64,000 nt of DNA. Source: Amaurobius ferox. Lineage: Eukaryota; Arthropoda; Arachnida; Araneae; Amaurobiidae. Under the pieces are notes generated by a model. That model was not told the origin of the DNA. It searched no databases and saw only the letters and a program-made list of their open reading frames with translations. The position numbers and the translations under genes were made by a program. Of this stretch, positions 50,011 through 61,254 are shown piece after piece; position 1 is the first letter of the stretch; each line of letters begins with the position of its first letter. The stretch is taken from contig OX578134.1 of assembly GCA_951213105.1 (NCBI GenBank), positions 135,280,793-135,344,792 on the forward strand. The letters are read 5' to 3'.

Positions 50011-50935
50011 GCTCCGCCATACATACACCCGGCATCATTCTTGTTAGAAAATCGGAAAAACATGATGCAAAATAACTATGCTAAAATAAAATATTTAATA
50101 TATAATTTTTGCTTCTAAGTGGATTACAGAATTGGCATATGTCCTCTAACATATGTCCTGTTCTTGAAACACAGCTGTCAAACAATTGTTTCTTAGCGTC
50201 TGTTCTGACTGTTTGACCCAAGAATGGGAGCTCAAAATGCCTTCGAAACAATTGTAGTCACCTCCCCTATAGCTGCTTTTTCAAGGGATGTATTGGAAAG
50301 CAATCGTTTTAACTATATTCAGCTAGAGGATAGGCTCGGAATGTTTTCACCACCAACAAGTGTCAAGAATTTTCAATTCATTCTACGATGCATATAGTAA
50401 CTTTTCAGGAGGGATTGAAATTAAACGTAGAGACTCCCCCTCCCCAGTCTTCTGCTGCTACATAAACCATTCCTATTGTAAATTCTCATCCTGCTCACAA
50501 AGAATTATTGCCACACAATAGTCCGCTCTCTCGCTGATCACCGATAACTCTTTTGCAGCTGTAACAAAAGAATGGGCACTGAATAGTAGACCTACACCCT
50601 TGCTGTGTGATGCTCCCTCCATATGCTAGGGCATAGACATATATACTGCATCCAGTAGAATTTGAAAGCAAGCATTCTATTCACCCACCCCCAACGGCGA
50701 CGTCGCTTTCTATATGAGTTAAACCGCTCATGACTTTAATTTTAATTTACATACTATGTAGCGTTTGTGGTTTACATTTTTAGCGGTTGATCATATACCC
50801 ATACCAATAAGTAAAAAAAAAAAAAACATTTTGCGCAAAGGATAAGGAAAACTCGAGCAACGTTTTCAAGCGCAAATAAAATAATACGCAATATGTTGTA
50901 CAGTTGAGTAAAGGGTACAAGAAACTGCACGTATT
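50011..50935. other. No gene recognised
   Basis: Somewhat more mixed base composition (50200-50700), but no frame with recognisable motifs. Confidence 0.45.
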
Positions 50936-50938
50936 ATT

Positions 50939-51440
50939 ACTTTCCCTATATACATAATATTACATAATATAATGTATATAGGAAAAGTATTGTGATAGGG
51001 TGGAAAATTCGAATTTGAGTTTTCGACGGAAGAGCACGTTTTAAGCATACCTGAATCGAACGTTTTTAAAGTGATGTTTGTGTGTGTAGTTTATAAAGTG
51101 ATGTTTGTGTGTTAGCCACGAATGGAGCGTTTTGAACGAAATTTGGTTAAAAAATTACATTCAGTGAATAACTGGAAACCAATAGATTTTAAACGCAATC
51201 GAATGTTCGGAAGACCCCCAAATTTTCGAATGAAATTTTGAAGATATCAGAACCTTAAATAATGTTACGTAAATTATCATTTATTATGTATTTTGTCATT
51301 AAAAAATGATTGACAAAAAAGATGGAGTATAAGGAGTATATAGAATGGTTCAAAATTTATGAACGTATAAAAATTTAAATAAATTTATTTTATTAAAAAT
51401 GAGGTAGATATTTGAAGTAAAATTTAAATTTCTTCATGAA
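50939..51440 (+). repeat. Palindrome-headed repeat, 3'-truncated copy
   Basis: ACTTTCCCTATATACATAAT, an expanded palindrome centre, AAAGTATTGTGATAGGG, GAATTTGAGTTTTCGACGG, a short GTGTGTG part, AAATTTGG and CGCAATCGAATGTTCGG follow the order of 39057-39993. The GCTGCCCACATCAGAT end is absent. Confidence 0.6.
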
Positions 51441-51445
51441 ATTCT

Positions 51446-51531
51446 ACACCTTTTATCAGCCGATCACACATTTAGCTACAGTAAGCCTTCGGGTCTGTCG
51501 TGTGATCTGTGTTTTTCACACCTTTTATCAG
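51446..51531 (+). mobile_element. 58-bp microinsertion with perfect 14-bp target duplications (site 5)
   Basis: ACACCTTTTATCAG stands at 51446-51459 and 51518-51531. The 58-bp insert between them reads CCGATCACACATTTAGC ... AAGCCTTCGGGTCTGTCG ... TGTGATCTGTGTTTTTC. GATCACAC and GTGTGATC pair perfectly as an outer stem, and GCC-TTCG-GGT forms an inner UUCG-type hairpin. It has no poly(A) and no terminal inverted repeats at the insertion edges. Clearest member of the family. Confidence 0.75.
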
Positions 51532-51699
51532 GACAGCATTGCAAGTTAAAGAAACAGTACACCCTCTCACTCTCTCTTAAATTATGAGACATTAGCGTCG
51601 TATTTTAAATATACATTTGGTAGAAGTTCCTGGGAAATTTTCGTATTACGTGAGGTTTTATGGTTTAAGAAGGCTACTTTCTGCATTCAAGGTCTAAAA

Positions 51700-52570
51700 T
51701 ATAAACAAAAGTTTTTAAATTTAAATTATTGAAAGTAAATAGAAGGTTTTCAAATGTAAATATTCAAAAGTAAAAGCTTTAAAATAAAATAAAGACAACT
51801 AAAATTGGCTAATTAAAATGTCTTTAATAAAAACCCATTAATGACGTACTTAATTACACTACCAGAGAGCTTTCGGATATTATTACTCGTACGTCCTTCA
51901 TCAGTGGTAAAGTACATTGTAGGTGAGGAACATGAGCTCACAGGCCACAACAGCGAGACAGGATGGTAGATCATAAAATACAAATTAAACCAATAGATGT
52001 GCCGTCAGAAGAAAAGAAGTACTGTATATTCAGAAGATTATTCAATGGTGTAACGCGCAGTGAGTCGAGAACGAGACGCCAAGCATTTTTTTTATTCAAA
52101 AGTAAATTAAAAATTTTTAGAAATTTAAGCTACTGAAAAGTAAGAAGAAGTTTCAAAATTTTAATCATAGAAAAGTAAACAATTTTTAACAATTCAAATT
52201 ATTGAAAATTAAACAATATTTTAAAAATTCAAATTAATGAACGTAAACAAAGGTTTTTAAGAAATGTTAATTTTCAAAATTAAAAAAAAATAATTTAATT
52301 TAAACTATTGTACATAAAAACAATACTTTTTAAAATTTAAATGATAGAAAAGTAAATAATTTTTTTTTTTAATTAAAATTATCGAAAGATAAACATTTTT
52401 CTTTTGAAACTTAAAACAAAAAAGAGTAAATAAAGGATTTTTGTGCTGAAAGTAAATACAAGATTTTTGAAAAAGGAGAGTAGATAAAGGATTCAAATGA
52501 CTGTAAAATAAACAGAAGATTTTGAATTAATAATTGAGAAAGAGTAAACAAAAATATTTTTGAAATTTTA
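51700..52570. repeat. Degenerate minisatellite, about 40-bp units, interrupted
   Basis: Many variants of AAATTATTGAAAAGTAAACA followed by AAGATTTTTAAAA recur from 51700 to about 52570. Units are diverged, and A/T runs vary. A block at about 51812-52087 does not belong to it and looks inserted. Confidence 0.7.
51812..52087 (-). mobile_element. Insert with hammerhead-like core (possible Penelope/retrozyme remnant)
   Basis: On the minus strand it contains CTGATGA (51898-51904 reversed), AGGACG, a loop, ATATCC and GAAA (51871-51874 reversed). GGA and TCC can pair between CTGATGA and GAAA. This is the order of a hammerhead ribozyme core, with an extra A before stem II. Penelope-like elements and retrozymes carry such ribozymes. 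The flanking strand for stems I and III was not shown to fold correctly, and no reverse transcriptase is present. Confidence 0.3.
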
Positions 52571-53202
52571 AGCTTTGTCTATGACCGCTGCACTGCATTA
52601 TTGAAATGAACCAAATTTGCTATGCAATCAATGTATTTAAACTTGTATTCCCATTGATGCGTATTTTATTATTGTATGCATTTTGTTTTGTCACGTTCTT
52701 CTGGCAACCATGCACTTTTTGATCAAGAGAATGTACATTCAGATTGAGAATCGCGTTGAAATGGCGGCATTTATTTAAATTAGTCAACGGGGGAGAGGGA
52801 GGGAGGGTAAATTACACAAGCACCCATATTACCATATTACTATAAATTATATTAAATTAGTAATCAAAAACTTTCTGTAGATTCATATCAGAAAAAGAAT
52901 GAAACTAACAATAAGAACACAACGGAAGGTGTAATCGTACCCAAAATATCCCGAGACGTACGTAATCTTTCCCAAAATATACGATTTATATGGGTCGCGC
53001 GTGACAATTGTTGAAAATATATGTGCTCATAATGCTGACCTCGCAAGAATATTGCAGGTTGCTTTAATAAATTGCTAAGAAAACGGTTTTATCGCAGCTT
53101 TTAGGGAAATTGATGTACCGTATAACTGTTTTTTTAAGCAAAAATCATTGTTGAAATAATAATGTCCGCATTCGGCCGGAACTATCACCATTAATGATTT
53201 TT
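52571..53202. other. No gene recognised
   Basis: AT-rich spacer with a short GA-rich run near 52788-52806. Confidence 0.5.
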
Positions 53203-54133
53203 AATTTCCCTACATAAATAGTATAATGTATAAAGAAATGATTGTGATGGGGTCGGAAATTTGATTTCGTGTTTTCGGAGAAAGAGCGCGTTTTTTGCAT
53301 TTCTGAGCTCGAATCGAACGTTTTTGAAGTGATGTATGCATGTATATTGAGTGTGCGTGCATGTTTGTTAGTATGCGCATGTGTATTATTGCGTGTGTCC
53401 GTAAGTCTGTGGACGTGATATCTCACCAGCAAATAAAGAGTTTTGAAAATAACTTGGAACAATTATTATTACAATCACTGTATACTGGAACACTATTAAT
53501 TTTAAACGCAATCAAATGTTAGAACAAACTTCCCCATCTCCAATTTTCGATTGATTTTTTTAAAAATTCATTAAAGCATCAGAACCCTTAATAATTATAA
53601 ATAAATAATCATTTTATACATAAATTTTTACTTGGAAAACGAATGACGCATACTTTAGAATGTTAGCATGAACCGTTTTCGAGAAATTGTACGTTTTTCA
53701 AATAAATTTATAAAAAAAGAAAAATCACAAAATTAAAAAAAGTACTAATTATCATGTAATATGTTCACTTTTCATATGCAATATTATGCAGCGAATCTGT
53801 TAATATCATTCTTGGAGATCTAAGTTTCGTTCACTAGAGAAGCTATTTTTTGAAATAGTTTTGTATTTTGGCGCCCAAGAATTTGCCAATAGGCATTAAG
53901 TTCACGGAATATTAATCCAATGTCGATTGCATTTTGATGAGGATTTTGCTCGTTAGAATAAGTTTTTCTGTTTCGACTAATACGTTGCCAAAATTGTTAA
54001 ATTTCAATTTACGTGATGTTAATTCAATACCAAAAACGCTGTGCCGTGAATCTTATACATCTTTATTTTTACTATGAAAGAAAGGAGCAGTTATTGCATT
54101 ATGTAAGGAAAGTCATGCGATGCTTATATCAGA
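53203..54133 (+). repeat. Palindrome-headed repeat, diverged full-length copy
   Basis: Head AATTTCCCTACATAAATAG ... TGTATAAAGAAATGATTGTG, GGGGTCGGAAATTTGATTTC, a TGTGTGCGTG microsatellite, CGCAATCAAATGTTAGAAC and the end ATTATGTAAGGAAAGTCATG plus GATGCTTATATCAGAT. All blocks are in the family order. Confidence 0.6.
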
Positions 54134-57100
54134 TTCTATGCAAAAATTATATATTATCATATATGCAACCGAAATACGATGGAATTCTCATTAGAGAATG
54201 TATTAATCATTTTGAAATAAAAGTGAAAAATAATTAATTGAATTTGCTTCAGATTTGTTTAAGGACACCCTGGCAAGGAAAATCTTCAAAAAATCGATTT
54301 TTCAATTTTACTGCCATTTTATAGCTTATTTCATTCTGAACACAGTGACATACAGTTTTACTTATTTACCATGATTAGAAATGTTAAAACTTGCATTTAA
54401 TTAAAATAGTTTTCTCTTCGACTGCTATGATTGAAATCTTTAATCAATCGTTAATTAATAATTAATTTTAATTTATAAAGTATTAATTAATTTATAAATT
54501 ACTATGAATTATTAAACCCAATCAAGAAATAATAACGATTATTAATATTGAACGATAATTTTACAGCATATTTAGCAGCCATTGCGAAAAGTTTTGGGGG
54601 GTACGACACCATTTCTGCTTTCTTAACACGCGCGCGCACACAGGGTTGTATTCATGCATGACTGGTTGCGAATAGAATCCCAACATGTGCTCCGGGAAAA
54701 AGCGACTTTTCGGTCACAATAGCACTTGATGTAATAAAAAGGAGAGGCAGAGAGGCCATTGCATAGGAGGTAGACCGTTGAGGGTATAGTACTTCCATAA
54801 ATATCCTCTGATTCGTGCGAGAGACATGTATGATCGTTTCATGCATGCTTCATTTTGAGATGTAGATAGCAGGCAGGGCAGGGTCGGATTTAACGAAAAT
54901 GTTACATATAAAGGGAAACTTCCGTAACTCAAATTTCTACTAAGGGAACAGTAAGGCATTTTGAATTATAGAAAATTCGTGTTATACTGAATATCATCCT
55001 AGGATATTTAGAAACGTGAAATCTCCCAAAATCATCATTCCTGCGTATTTTTCTCATCGATACAGCACTTTCATACATAACATGCTACATATTATTATAA
55101 ATATACCTGTAATATGTTCTGAAATATGACATATTAAAATTTATTTTTTGGCGTAAACGTATAGTCGGAAAATCGAAGAGTTACGAAAAATGTACCAGAG
55201 AGACCTAGAACCACCCAGTCATACACCAAAAAGACCTAGAACCATCCCTCATAAACCCCTAATGGAAATTTTGGTGAACGCTACTAGCAATAACATTTTG
55301 CAGTATGATCACACTTTTGTTTCTTTTTTAAAAATAGCTTTCTGATGGGGGGGGGGGGGGGGGATGTAAGGAAATAGCAGAGTGTTAATATTTTAAGAAC
55401 ACATTCTCCTAGCTTTCGAAGTTCATATTTATATCCCAGTTATTCAATTATTTAAAAAATCATTAGCATGGCGCCAGTTTAATCTCAAATCGTCCTAAAA
55501 CGGAACAAAAGAGCATTAGGTAGAGGTTTGGCGAAAGCTAAGAAAAAAAAGTTTGCAGGCGTGGTCTTGATTAAGATTGAAGTCTGAAATTCAGATGGTG
55601 TTGGATCAAGAATGCTGGGAAAAGGAAAGTAAAATGTACTATTTGTAAGAATTTGGTTTCGGGGCTGAAATCCGCTCTGCAATATTCATCAATGCATACT
55701 ACGACATTCGTATATTTATTAAAATACGTATCAAAACATTCGTCCCGAGGCCTAAATGAGTGCATATACGTATTTAATTTTCGTATGAGATAAATTGGAA
55801 CGATTCTTGTTGATTTCGGAATCTGTGAGAAAATGAGCTGTAGATATTGGATCTATGAGACTCTGACTTCAATCATATTCCATATATTTTAGGCCCAATT
55901 GTATCATATAAAAAGGAAAAATGTTATCTCTATCTATATGTCATGCTTGGGAACACAATTGGCAAATTTTTGATAACTTGGAAACGTTTGACGAGATTTG
56001 GAGGGTTCATGAATCTAACAGATTAGTCAAGAAATTCCTGAATTATCCAGGCTTTTCAGGAATTTTCCATCGACAAACCATTTTCATAAGAAAAGCTAAT
56101 ATCTGTCTATTCGATACGTTTGAAGAAAAATTCGGCAAACACATTTTACCGCAATAACGCAATCTGATGCCATTTAAGAAAAGTTGACAAGTGGGCGATA
56201 ATTAAATATTAAATCAAATGGAATTTTTAATTTATTCTTGGTTTATTTTTGAACATCTCATATTAAGTGCCTTCATATTATATTTGATATTATTTGGATA
56301 AAAATTAGAATATTGCAAAATGCGCATGCGCTGCTCGGACCATTACTCCGAAAACTGAGGTATCATTATCATATAGCGTTCTTTACGAAAACCACAATTA
56401 TTTTCAACAGATTGAGTGGTTTCGAAGTTATTAAAAAATGATGCAAAATGGACATACTGATCATGACACTTAGAAATTAAATCGGGACGTTGTTTTCATG
56501 TAAATACCATAATTGCATAATATCAATCAGAAGGTTTCGAGATAATACAAGTATTTAAATCATAACACAATTTAGTTGATATTACGTGGTTTCTGAAAAA
56601 AATCACGAGTCAATAACATCTTATATCTTAACACACAAAGTTCCAATTGTATAATTTTATGGAATTTCATGTTTGATTACATCTTTTCCCAGCGATATTT
56701 AGCTAGGAAATTTCCATTCTCCCAGAAAGAGTCATACGAGTTGTAAATAAAAGAGAAATTTCCACTGCAACAGTCCTTCCCTGAAAGTTGGGATTATTCA
56801 GCTGCTCGAAAACTGCCTCAAATTTCAGTTTTATGTTCGAGACACACATTTAAGTTATTTAACCAACAGTTTTATGGGAGATTATGGACGTTCTACGAAG
56901 AAATAATAAAATGTTTGTGGTGAAAATAAATCAGAAGGTCACAGAAAAAGCGCATCGTGATGAAACGAGTTTACAATTAGAAAGTAAATATCAGAACTCA
57001 GAAGAAAGAAGATTCTCTTTTCCTCTTCTATTCATTGGTCCTCCATGTCATCTTCACCTGCGAAATGCTTTCCTCGTAATTCATGGAACGGTGGCTTTCC

Positions 57101-57300
57101 TGTGCATCTCGTAAAACGACAAAGTTTTATTTGACGTTACTCGTTTCTCCAATATATTAGATCAGCATTTTTTGAGGGAAAAAATATAATACGTTCTCTG
57201 CAAGGACAAGGATGATGGAAAAGAAAATTACTTTAAATTACTTTCTCGTACTAGTATAGAGAAAATAATTTAATGAAAGTTTTCTACCTCAAAATTTTGA
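54134..57300. other. No gene recognised (about 3 kb)
   Basis: Mixed sequence with several short open frames (for example 54652-54959 minus, 55921-56157 plus, 56884-57114 plus) in which I recognise no family, signal peptide or exon border. A G run lies at 55347-55362. This is the longest stretch without repeats of the window's own families, so an unrecognised exon is possible. Confidence 0.4.
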
Positions 57301-57480
57301 CAGAAAGAAACACATTGTGAAACCTCCGGAAAGCTGCACTGCGAACATTTTCGTAAATATGTGTGTGCACGTGTGCTCGCGAGATGTGCACATGATATCT
57401 GAAACACGATAGGTTTGATCGATTTGTGATAAAATATGCTATTTTAATGCAATTTGCATTCATAGGTCGCACTATCATTT
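57301..57480 (+). repeat. Fragment related to the palindrome-headed family
   Basis: CGAACATTTTCGTAAATATG, GTGTGTGCACGTGTGC and GTGCACATGATATCTGAAAC resemble the head and microsatellite part of that family. Very decayed. Confidence 0.35.
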
Positions 57481-58277
57481 TTTTGCAGGCCTATATTATC
57501 GTTGTTGCTTCGGTAATATATTTATTTCTCCATAAGAAATAGAGTAATATTAATTTAGAGTTATGTAAATTTTAAATGCAGAATAATTCTAGTCCTAATC
57601 ATGAGAAAAACTAACATTCTATGTAGTTCTAATTGTTTACCCAATGCATCCGCGCATGATATTGAATGACGTTACGGGCATGCGTTCTTCACATCTCACA
57701 GACCATAAACACATGGCGTACATCTTTTCCAAAGTGTTCGAAATGCGTTCAGGAAGTTTATGAAACGCGCTTATTCGCCAAAATTCTTTTACAATGCCAT
57801 GAGAAAGTAACAAAATAAATGAGAAAAAATTTTATTTATAAAGGAAACTATGTACACTAGGTAAAGTAAAAAACAAAATTAAAATAGAATTAATGAAAAA
57901 AAAATACCCTTTCGAGTTTCTCCAAAGGGTAATAATGTATTGCCTTTGTATCGGTGAGTAACGATCCTACGGCACTGGTTAAGAAAGGACGCTTTTATCA
58001 GCTACCCTAGATGACTCAATTACTCACGAGTGACTTAGTAATTATATGTGTTTTTAAACTCGACAAAGAAGCTTTTCGATCATAGGTATTACGCCGGTTA
58101 TATATTCAATGATACTTTTTACGAGACTTTTACTAAAGTTAGTTAAAGTGAAGTACATCATTAATGATTAATGTCTCAGTTTAGGGTTAAAGTGTTTTAA
58201 AAGAATATAATTTCTTTTTCAATTTTTGTTCTTTATACTTTTCTAATAATTTTATAGATTGGATATACTTTATCTTA
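57481..58277. other. No gene recognised
   Basis: AT-rich spacer; nothing assigned. Confidence 0.5.
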
Positions 58278-58288
58278 TTGCTCTTAAC

Positions 58289-58393
58289 AATAATAATAAT
58301 AACAATAAAAATATGGAAAATAATAATGAAAATAATAATAATAATAATAACAATAATAATAATAACAATAATAATATTATTATTATTATTATC
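58289..58393. repeat. (AAT)n/(ATT)n microsatellite
   Basis: AATAATAAT with scattered C changes, then ATTATTATT, giving an inverted-repeat-like arrangement. The Ile/Leu-rich frame across it is an artefact. Confidence 0.9.
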
Positions 58394-58493
58394 ACTATTG
58401 CTGTTTTTATTATTACCCCAACTAAGCCTGTTTATTAAGTTCTACTACAGTTCACCGCTTCTTTATCATTTCCTTTATTATTTTCTTATAATA

Positions 58494-58720
58494 TAGTATA
58501 AAACATCTTTTTGCAACATTTTTGGAATTCGAAATGTTGACGAAAATATCCAAATCGATTCTTTTCGAACAATTTTGGTATTATGTTCGTCTGTGTGCAT
58601 GTGTGATTGTAAAGCATGGACGCAATAACTCGCAAATCTACAGTCATGAAATTTTACATTCAGAAGAATTATGTAAAAAAATTCTAACTTGAATACGTTA
58701 TGGACGCTATTACCGGCTAA
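58494..58720 (+). repeat. Fragment related to the palindrome-headed family
   Basis: ATATAGTATAAAACATC, GGAATTCGAAATGTTGACG, GTCTGTGTGCATGTGTG and ATGGACGCAATAACTCGCA follow the head order of the family without a clear end. Confidence 0.4.
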
Positions 58721-58924
58721 TGACTCAGTTTTGTCTCTTTGATTCTGTCTTTATACGCCCATTATATCTGTACATTGAGTAGATAGATTCCATAGCAACA
58801 GAAGTCATTTGAAAAATAAATTTAGAATACTTTTATTATTGAAGCATAAAAGAACATTAATATAATTTTGAATTTTGATTCTAAAAACTGATTGATTTGA
58901 ACTCAAACCACTGGTATAATACAG

Positions 58925-59350
58925 CAAAATGTTAGTTTTAATTACTAAGTGTTTAACAGATGAATTCTATAACTTAGTAGAGGTTTACAGTTTTCCCATG
59001 CCTCTTTATAATGTCAAGTTTGTTGCAAAGGTTAGTTTATATTGTAATAACAGCTACAATAATCAAGTTAATTTTAGTAAATTCTTGAGTTGTGTTGAGC
59101 CCATGTACGAAAATGGAGTATGACTAACATGGCTTGTACACTAATAAAGTGTTATAGCTCAATCTGGTGTCAGAAGCGTAGCCTTGATTTAGGAAAACGT
59201 TCTCCGGTTATTAATAAACGATGTCCGACCACCATGAAAATCCATTTTTCTGGATTACTGAGCATTACGTAAGATTCGAATTAGTATTCGCCGACGTATG
59301 TCACGTAGAAAGTATTTCTGGTGTTCATTCAATGTCCCGAGTGTGAGAAA
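58925..59350 (+). mobile_element. LTR-retrotransposon-like remnant, copy 2
   Basis: GAGTTGTGTTGAGCCCATG, GGCTTGTACACTAATAAAGTG, then CTGGTGTCAGAAGCGTAGCC (a TGG-type primer-binding-site-like start at about 59165), then TTAATAAACGATGTCCGACC and CCATTTTTCTGGATTACTG. The ATG in ACGATGTCC opens a 43-codon frame that may be the start of a gag-like region. Matches copy 1 at 36440-36800. No polymerase genes remain. Confidence 0.4.
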
Positions 59351-60489
59351 ACGTGAAATGTCTGTTTGAAGGTTAGTCAAGCTCGAAGAGAGAGGACGTT
59401 AAACTTTATTAATAAAGATTCAGTTAACCGTGCTATTTATTTGCTATTTATTTTAGCTGTCCTAAAATGGGGCAGCTAAAGAAAAAAGATATTCTTGCTG
59501 CACTGTTATCCTGTTGAAATAATCAGAAATGATTGTTAGGAGTTTGAAAAAATTCTGTCAAAATTAAAACAGAAGTTATTTGTACTTTCCCATATTATAG
59601 TATATAGAGAGACACAGAATTCGTTAAAAAATATAAAATACATCTCAAAATTGTAGACAATTAAGAATGTTTTGTCTAAAATTGTAGGAAACGAAATAAC
59701 TGACATCATCAGCAACTAGTAGAAAACTTAAAATTTTCGTTTGGCGATTATGTTGATCAAAACAAAATGACATAACTCACGTGCATATTATCCAAATCAA
59801 AATGCAACATATTTTAAATAATAAAAGACAATGTCTGCCTGTCTGTTTGTCTTATGCACTATACGTTCAGCGACCGCGCGTCGGAGAGCTACAAAATTTG
59901 GCAATCGGAGACCCGAGGGGTGGGAAGGGGACACGTGAAAACCGATTTTTAAAATTTTAATTATTTTTTTAGTTATTTAATGTTTTATGCGATTTCGACC
60001 GTTTCTTGCCCTTTTTTTCCCACGATTCAGATGTCGTAGAAAAAAAAACAAATCACACCACCGGAAAGAGCAGACAATTGCGAGTAAAAATATATCAATT
60101 TCAAATCTCAATTTTGATTTCTAATATTTTTTAAAAATTTTAAAACAAAAGTCACTTTCGGTTCAAGAAAGCCAACTTTCGTTTTTAAATCCTCCCATCG
60201 TAAAAACTACTCATAATTTCGACTAATAATTCACATTTTCAGAAAGGTCAAAGATCTGGCATTCTTACAAGTCCAATCTGGTCAAGAAATAATGAAAATT
60301 GCCTGCAGAATCGCAATTTTAAAGATGTCATGATTTTATATTTCTCGGCGATCCGCTAAGTTCTTCAACGGCATTTTCCGCCTCGGCAGTAGTTTTTTAC
60401 CCGTCTCCATGGAGACCGCGTTTTCGTTTTAAAATGAAATAAAAGCTTAGCATATGTATTGGATACATCGGGTGAAATTATTATATTTA
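59351..60489. other. No gene; one repeat-like leader at about 59822
   Basis: GACAATGTCTGCCTGTCTGT, then CACTATACGTTCAGCGACCG and GGAGAGCTACAAAATTTGGC (59829-59904), resembles the leader style of the window's Helitrons ((CTGT)n followed by a TTTGG block) but belongs to another family. Its end was not found. Confidence 0.4.
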
Positions 60490-60494
60490 TATGA

Positions 60495-60745
60495 TATTTT
60501 AAATGGATATTTTAATTTATGGATATTTTAATTTATGGATATTTTAAATAATTTAAATGATTGAATTATAGTTGTTTGAATTGTGGTAATGTACTTGAAA
60601 TTATTATATTTATGGATTGGTGGAATGATATGGATGATTGATAGAACGATATGGATTTTTTAAATGGATATTTTAATTTATGGATATTTTAAATGGATAT
60701 TTTAATTTATAGATATTTTAATTTTATGGATATTTTAAATGATGG
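60495..60745. repeat. ATGGATATTTTAA minisatellite
   Basis: Repeated ATGGATATTTTAATTT and ATGGATATTTTAA units in two clusters, separated by a diverged part with GGATGATTGATAGAACG and TGGAACGA motifs. Confidence 0.85.
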
Positions 60746-60789
60746 AACGATGGAACGAGGATGATGGAATTAAGAGCTTAATTATAAAA

Positions 60790-61014
60790 TTTAAATTAGC
60801 GCGCGGGAAGTTAGCGCGCGAGAATTGCACTCGGTAGGCCCAGGTTCGATTCCCGGCACTGACGCGGAGTACGATCACGTTAAACATATGGGTCCGTAAG
60901 TCCTTCCGAGAGGTTGGTGGTAGGGGAATGTGGTCGGAAGTACGGTCCCTGTGGATGCCTCCCCCACTGGGTTCCGGTCTAAATTGGGCGAATAAAAAGA
61001 AAGTTATGGAGATT
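60790..61014 (+). repeat. tRNA-derived SINE, tandem copy 1
   Basis: Box B GGTTCGATTCC is present; box A is damaged by a duplicated TTAGCGCGCG. The body runs ACGCGGAGTACGATCACG, GGGTCCGTAAGTCCTTCCGA, GGATGCCTCCCCCACTGGG, then AATAAAAAGAAAGTTATGGA, and passes directly into copy 2. Confidence 0.8.
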
Positions 61015-61254
61015 GCCGCGGAGGACGCGGTAGCCCAGTGGTTAGCGTGCGGGAATTTCACTCGGTAGGCTCGGGTTCGATTCCCGCCACTTCCAAACTA
61101 CTGCCGTGTTCACGCGGAGTACGATCACGTTAAACGTGTGGGTCCGTAAGTCCTTCCGAGAGGTTGATGGTAGGGGAAGGAGGGTACGGTCCCTATGGAT
61201 GCCGCTCTCACTGGGTTCCGGTCTAAATTGGGTGCATAAAAAGAAAGTTATGGA
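61015..61254 (+). repeat. tRNA-derived SINE, tandem copy 2 (best preserved head)
   Basis: Head GCGGAGGACGCGG, box A TAGCCCAGTGG (61031-61041) and box B GGTTCGATTCC (61074-61084), with the spacing expected of a tRNA promoter. Cloverleaf pairing of an acceptor stem is not convincing, and the sequence continues into the SINE body, so I do not call a tRNA gene. The body contains GTGTTCACGCGGAGTACG, CCGAGAGGTTGATGG and GGGTTCCGGTCTAAATTGGG, and the end repeats AATAAAAAGAAAGTTATGGA or a close variant. Confidence 0.85.

Noticed and set aside
58278..58496. 72-codon Ile/Leu-rich frame that looks like a membrane protein
   Set aside because: Translation of (AAT)n/(ATT)n repeats.
61017..61090. Possible tRNA gene (boxes A and B correctly spaced)
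   Set aside because: The sequence continues into a repeat body present in at least six copies, and no acceptor stem closes the cloverleaf; it is a SINE head.
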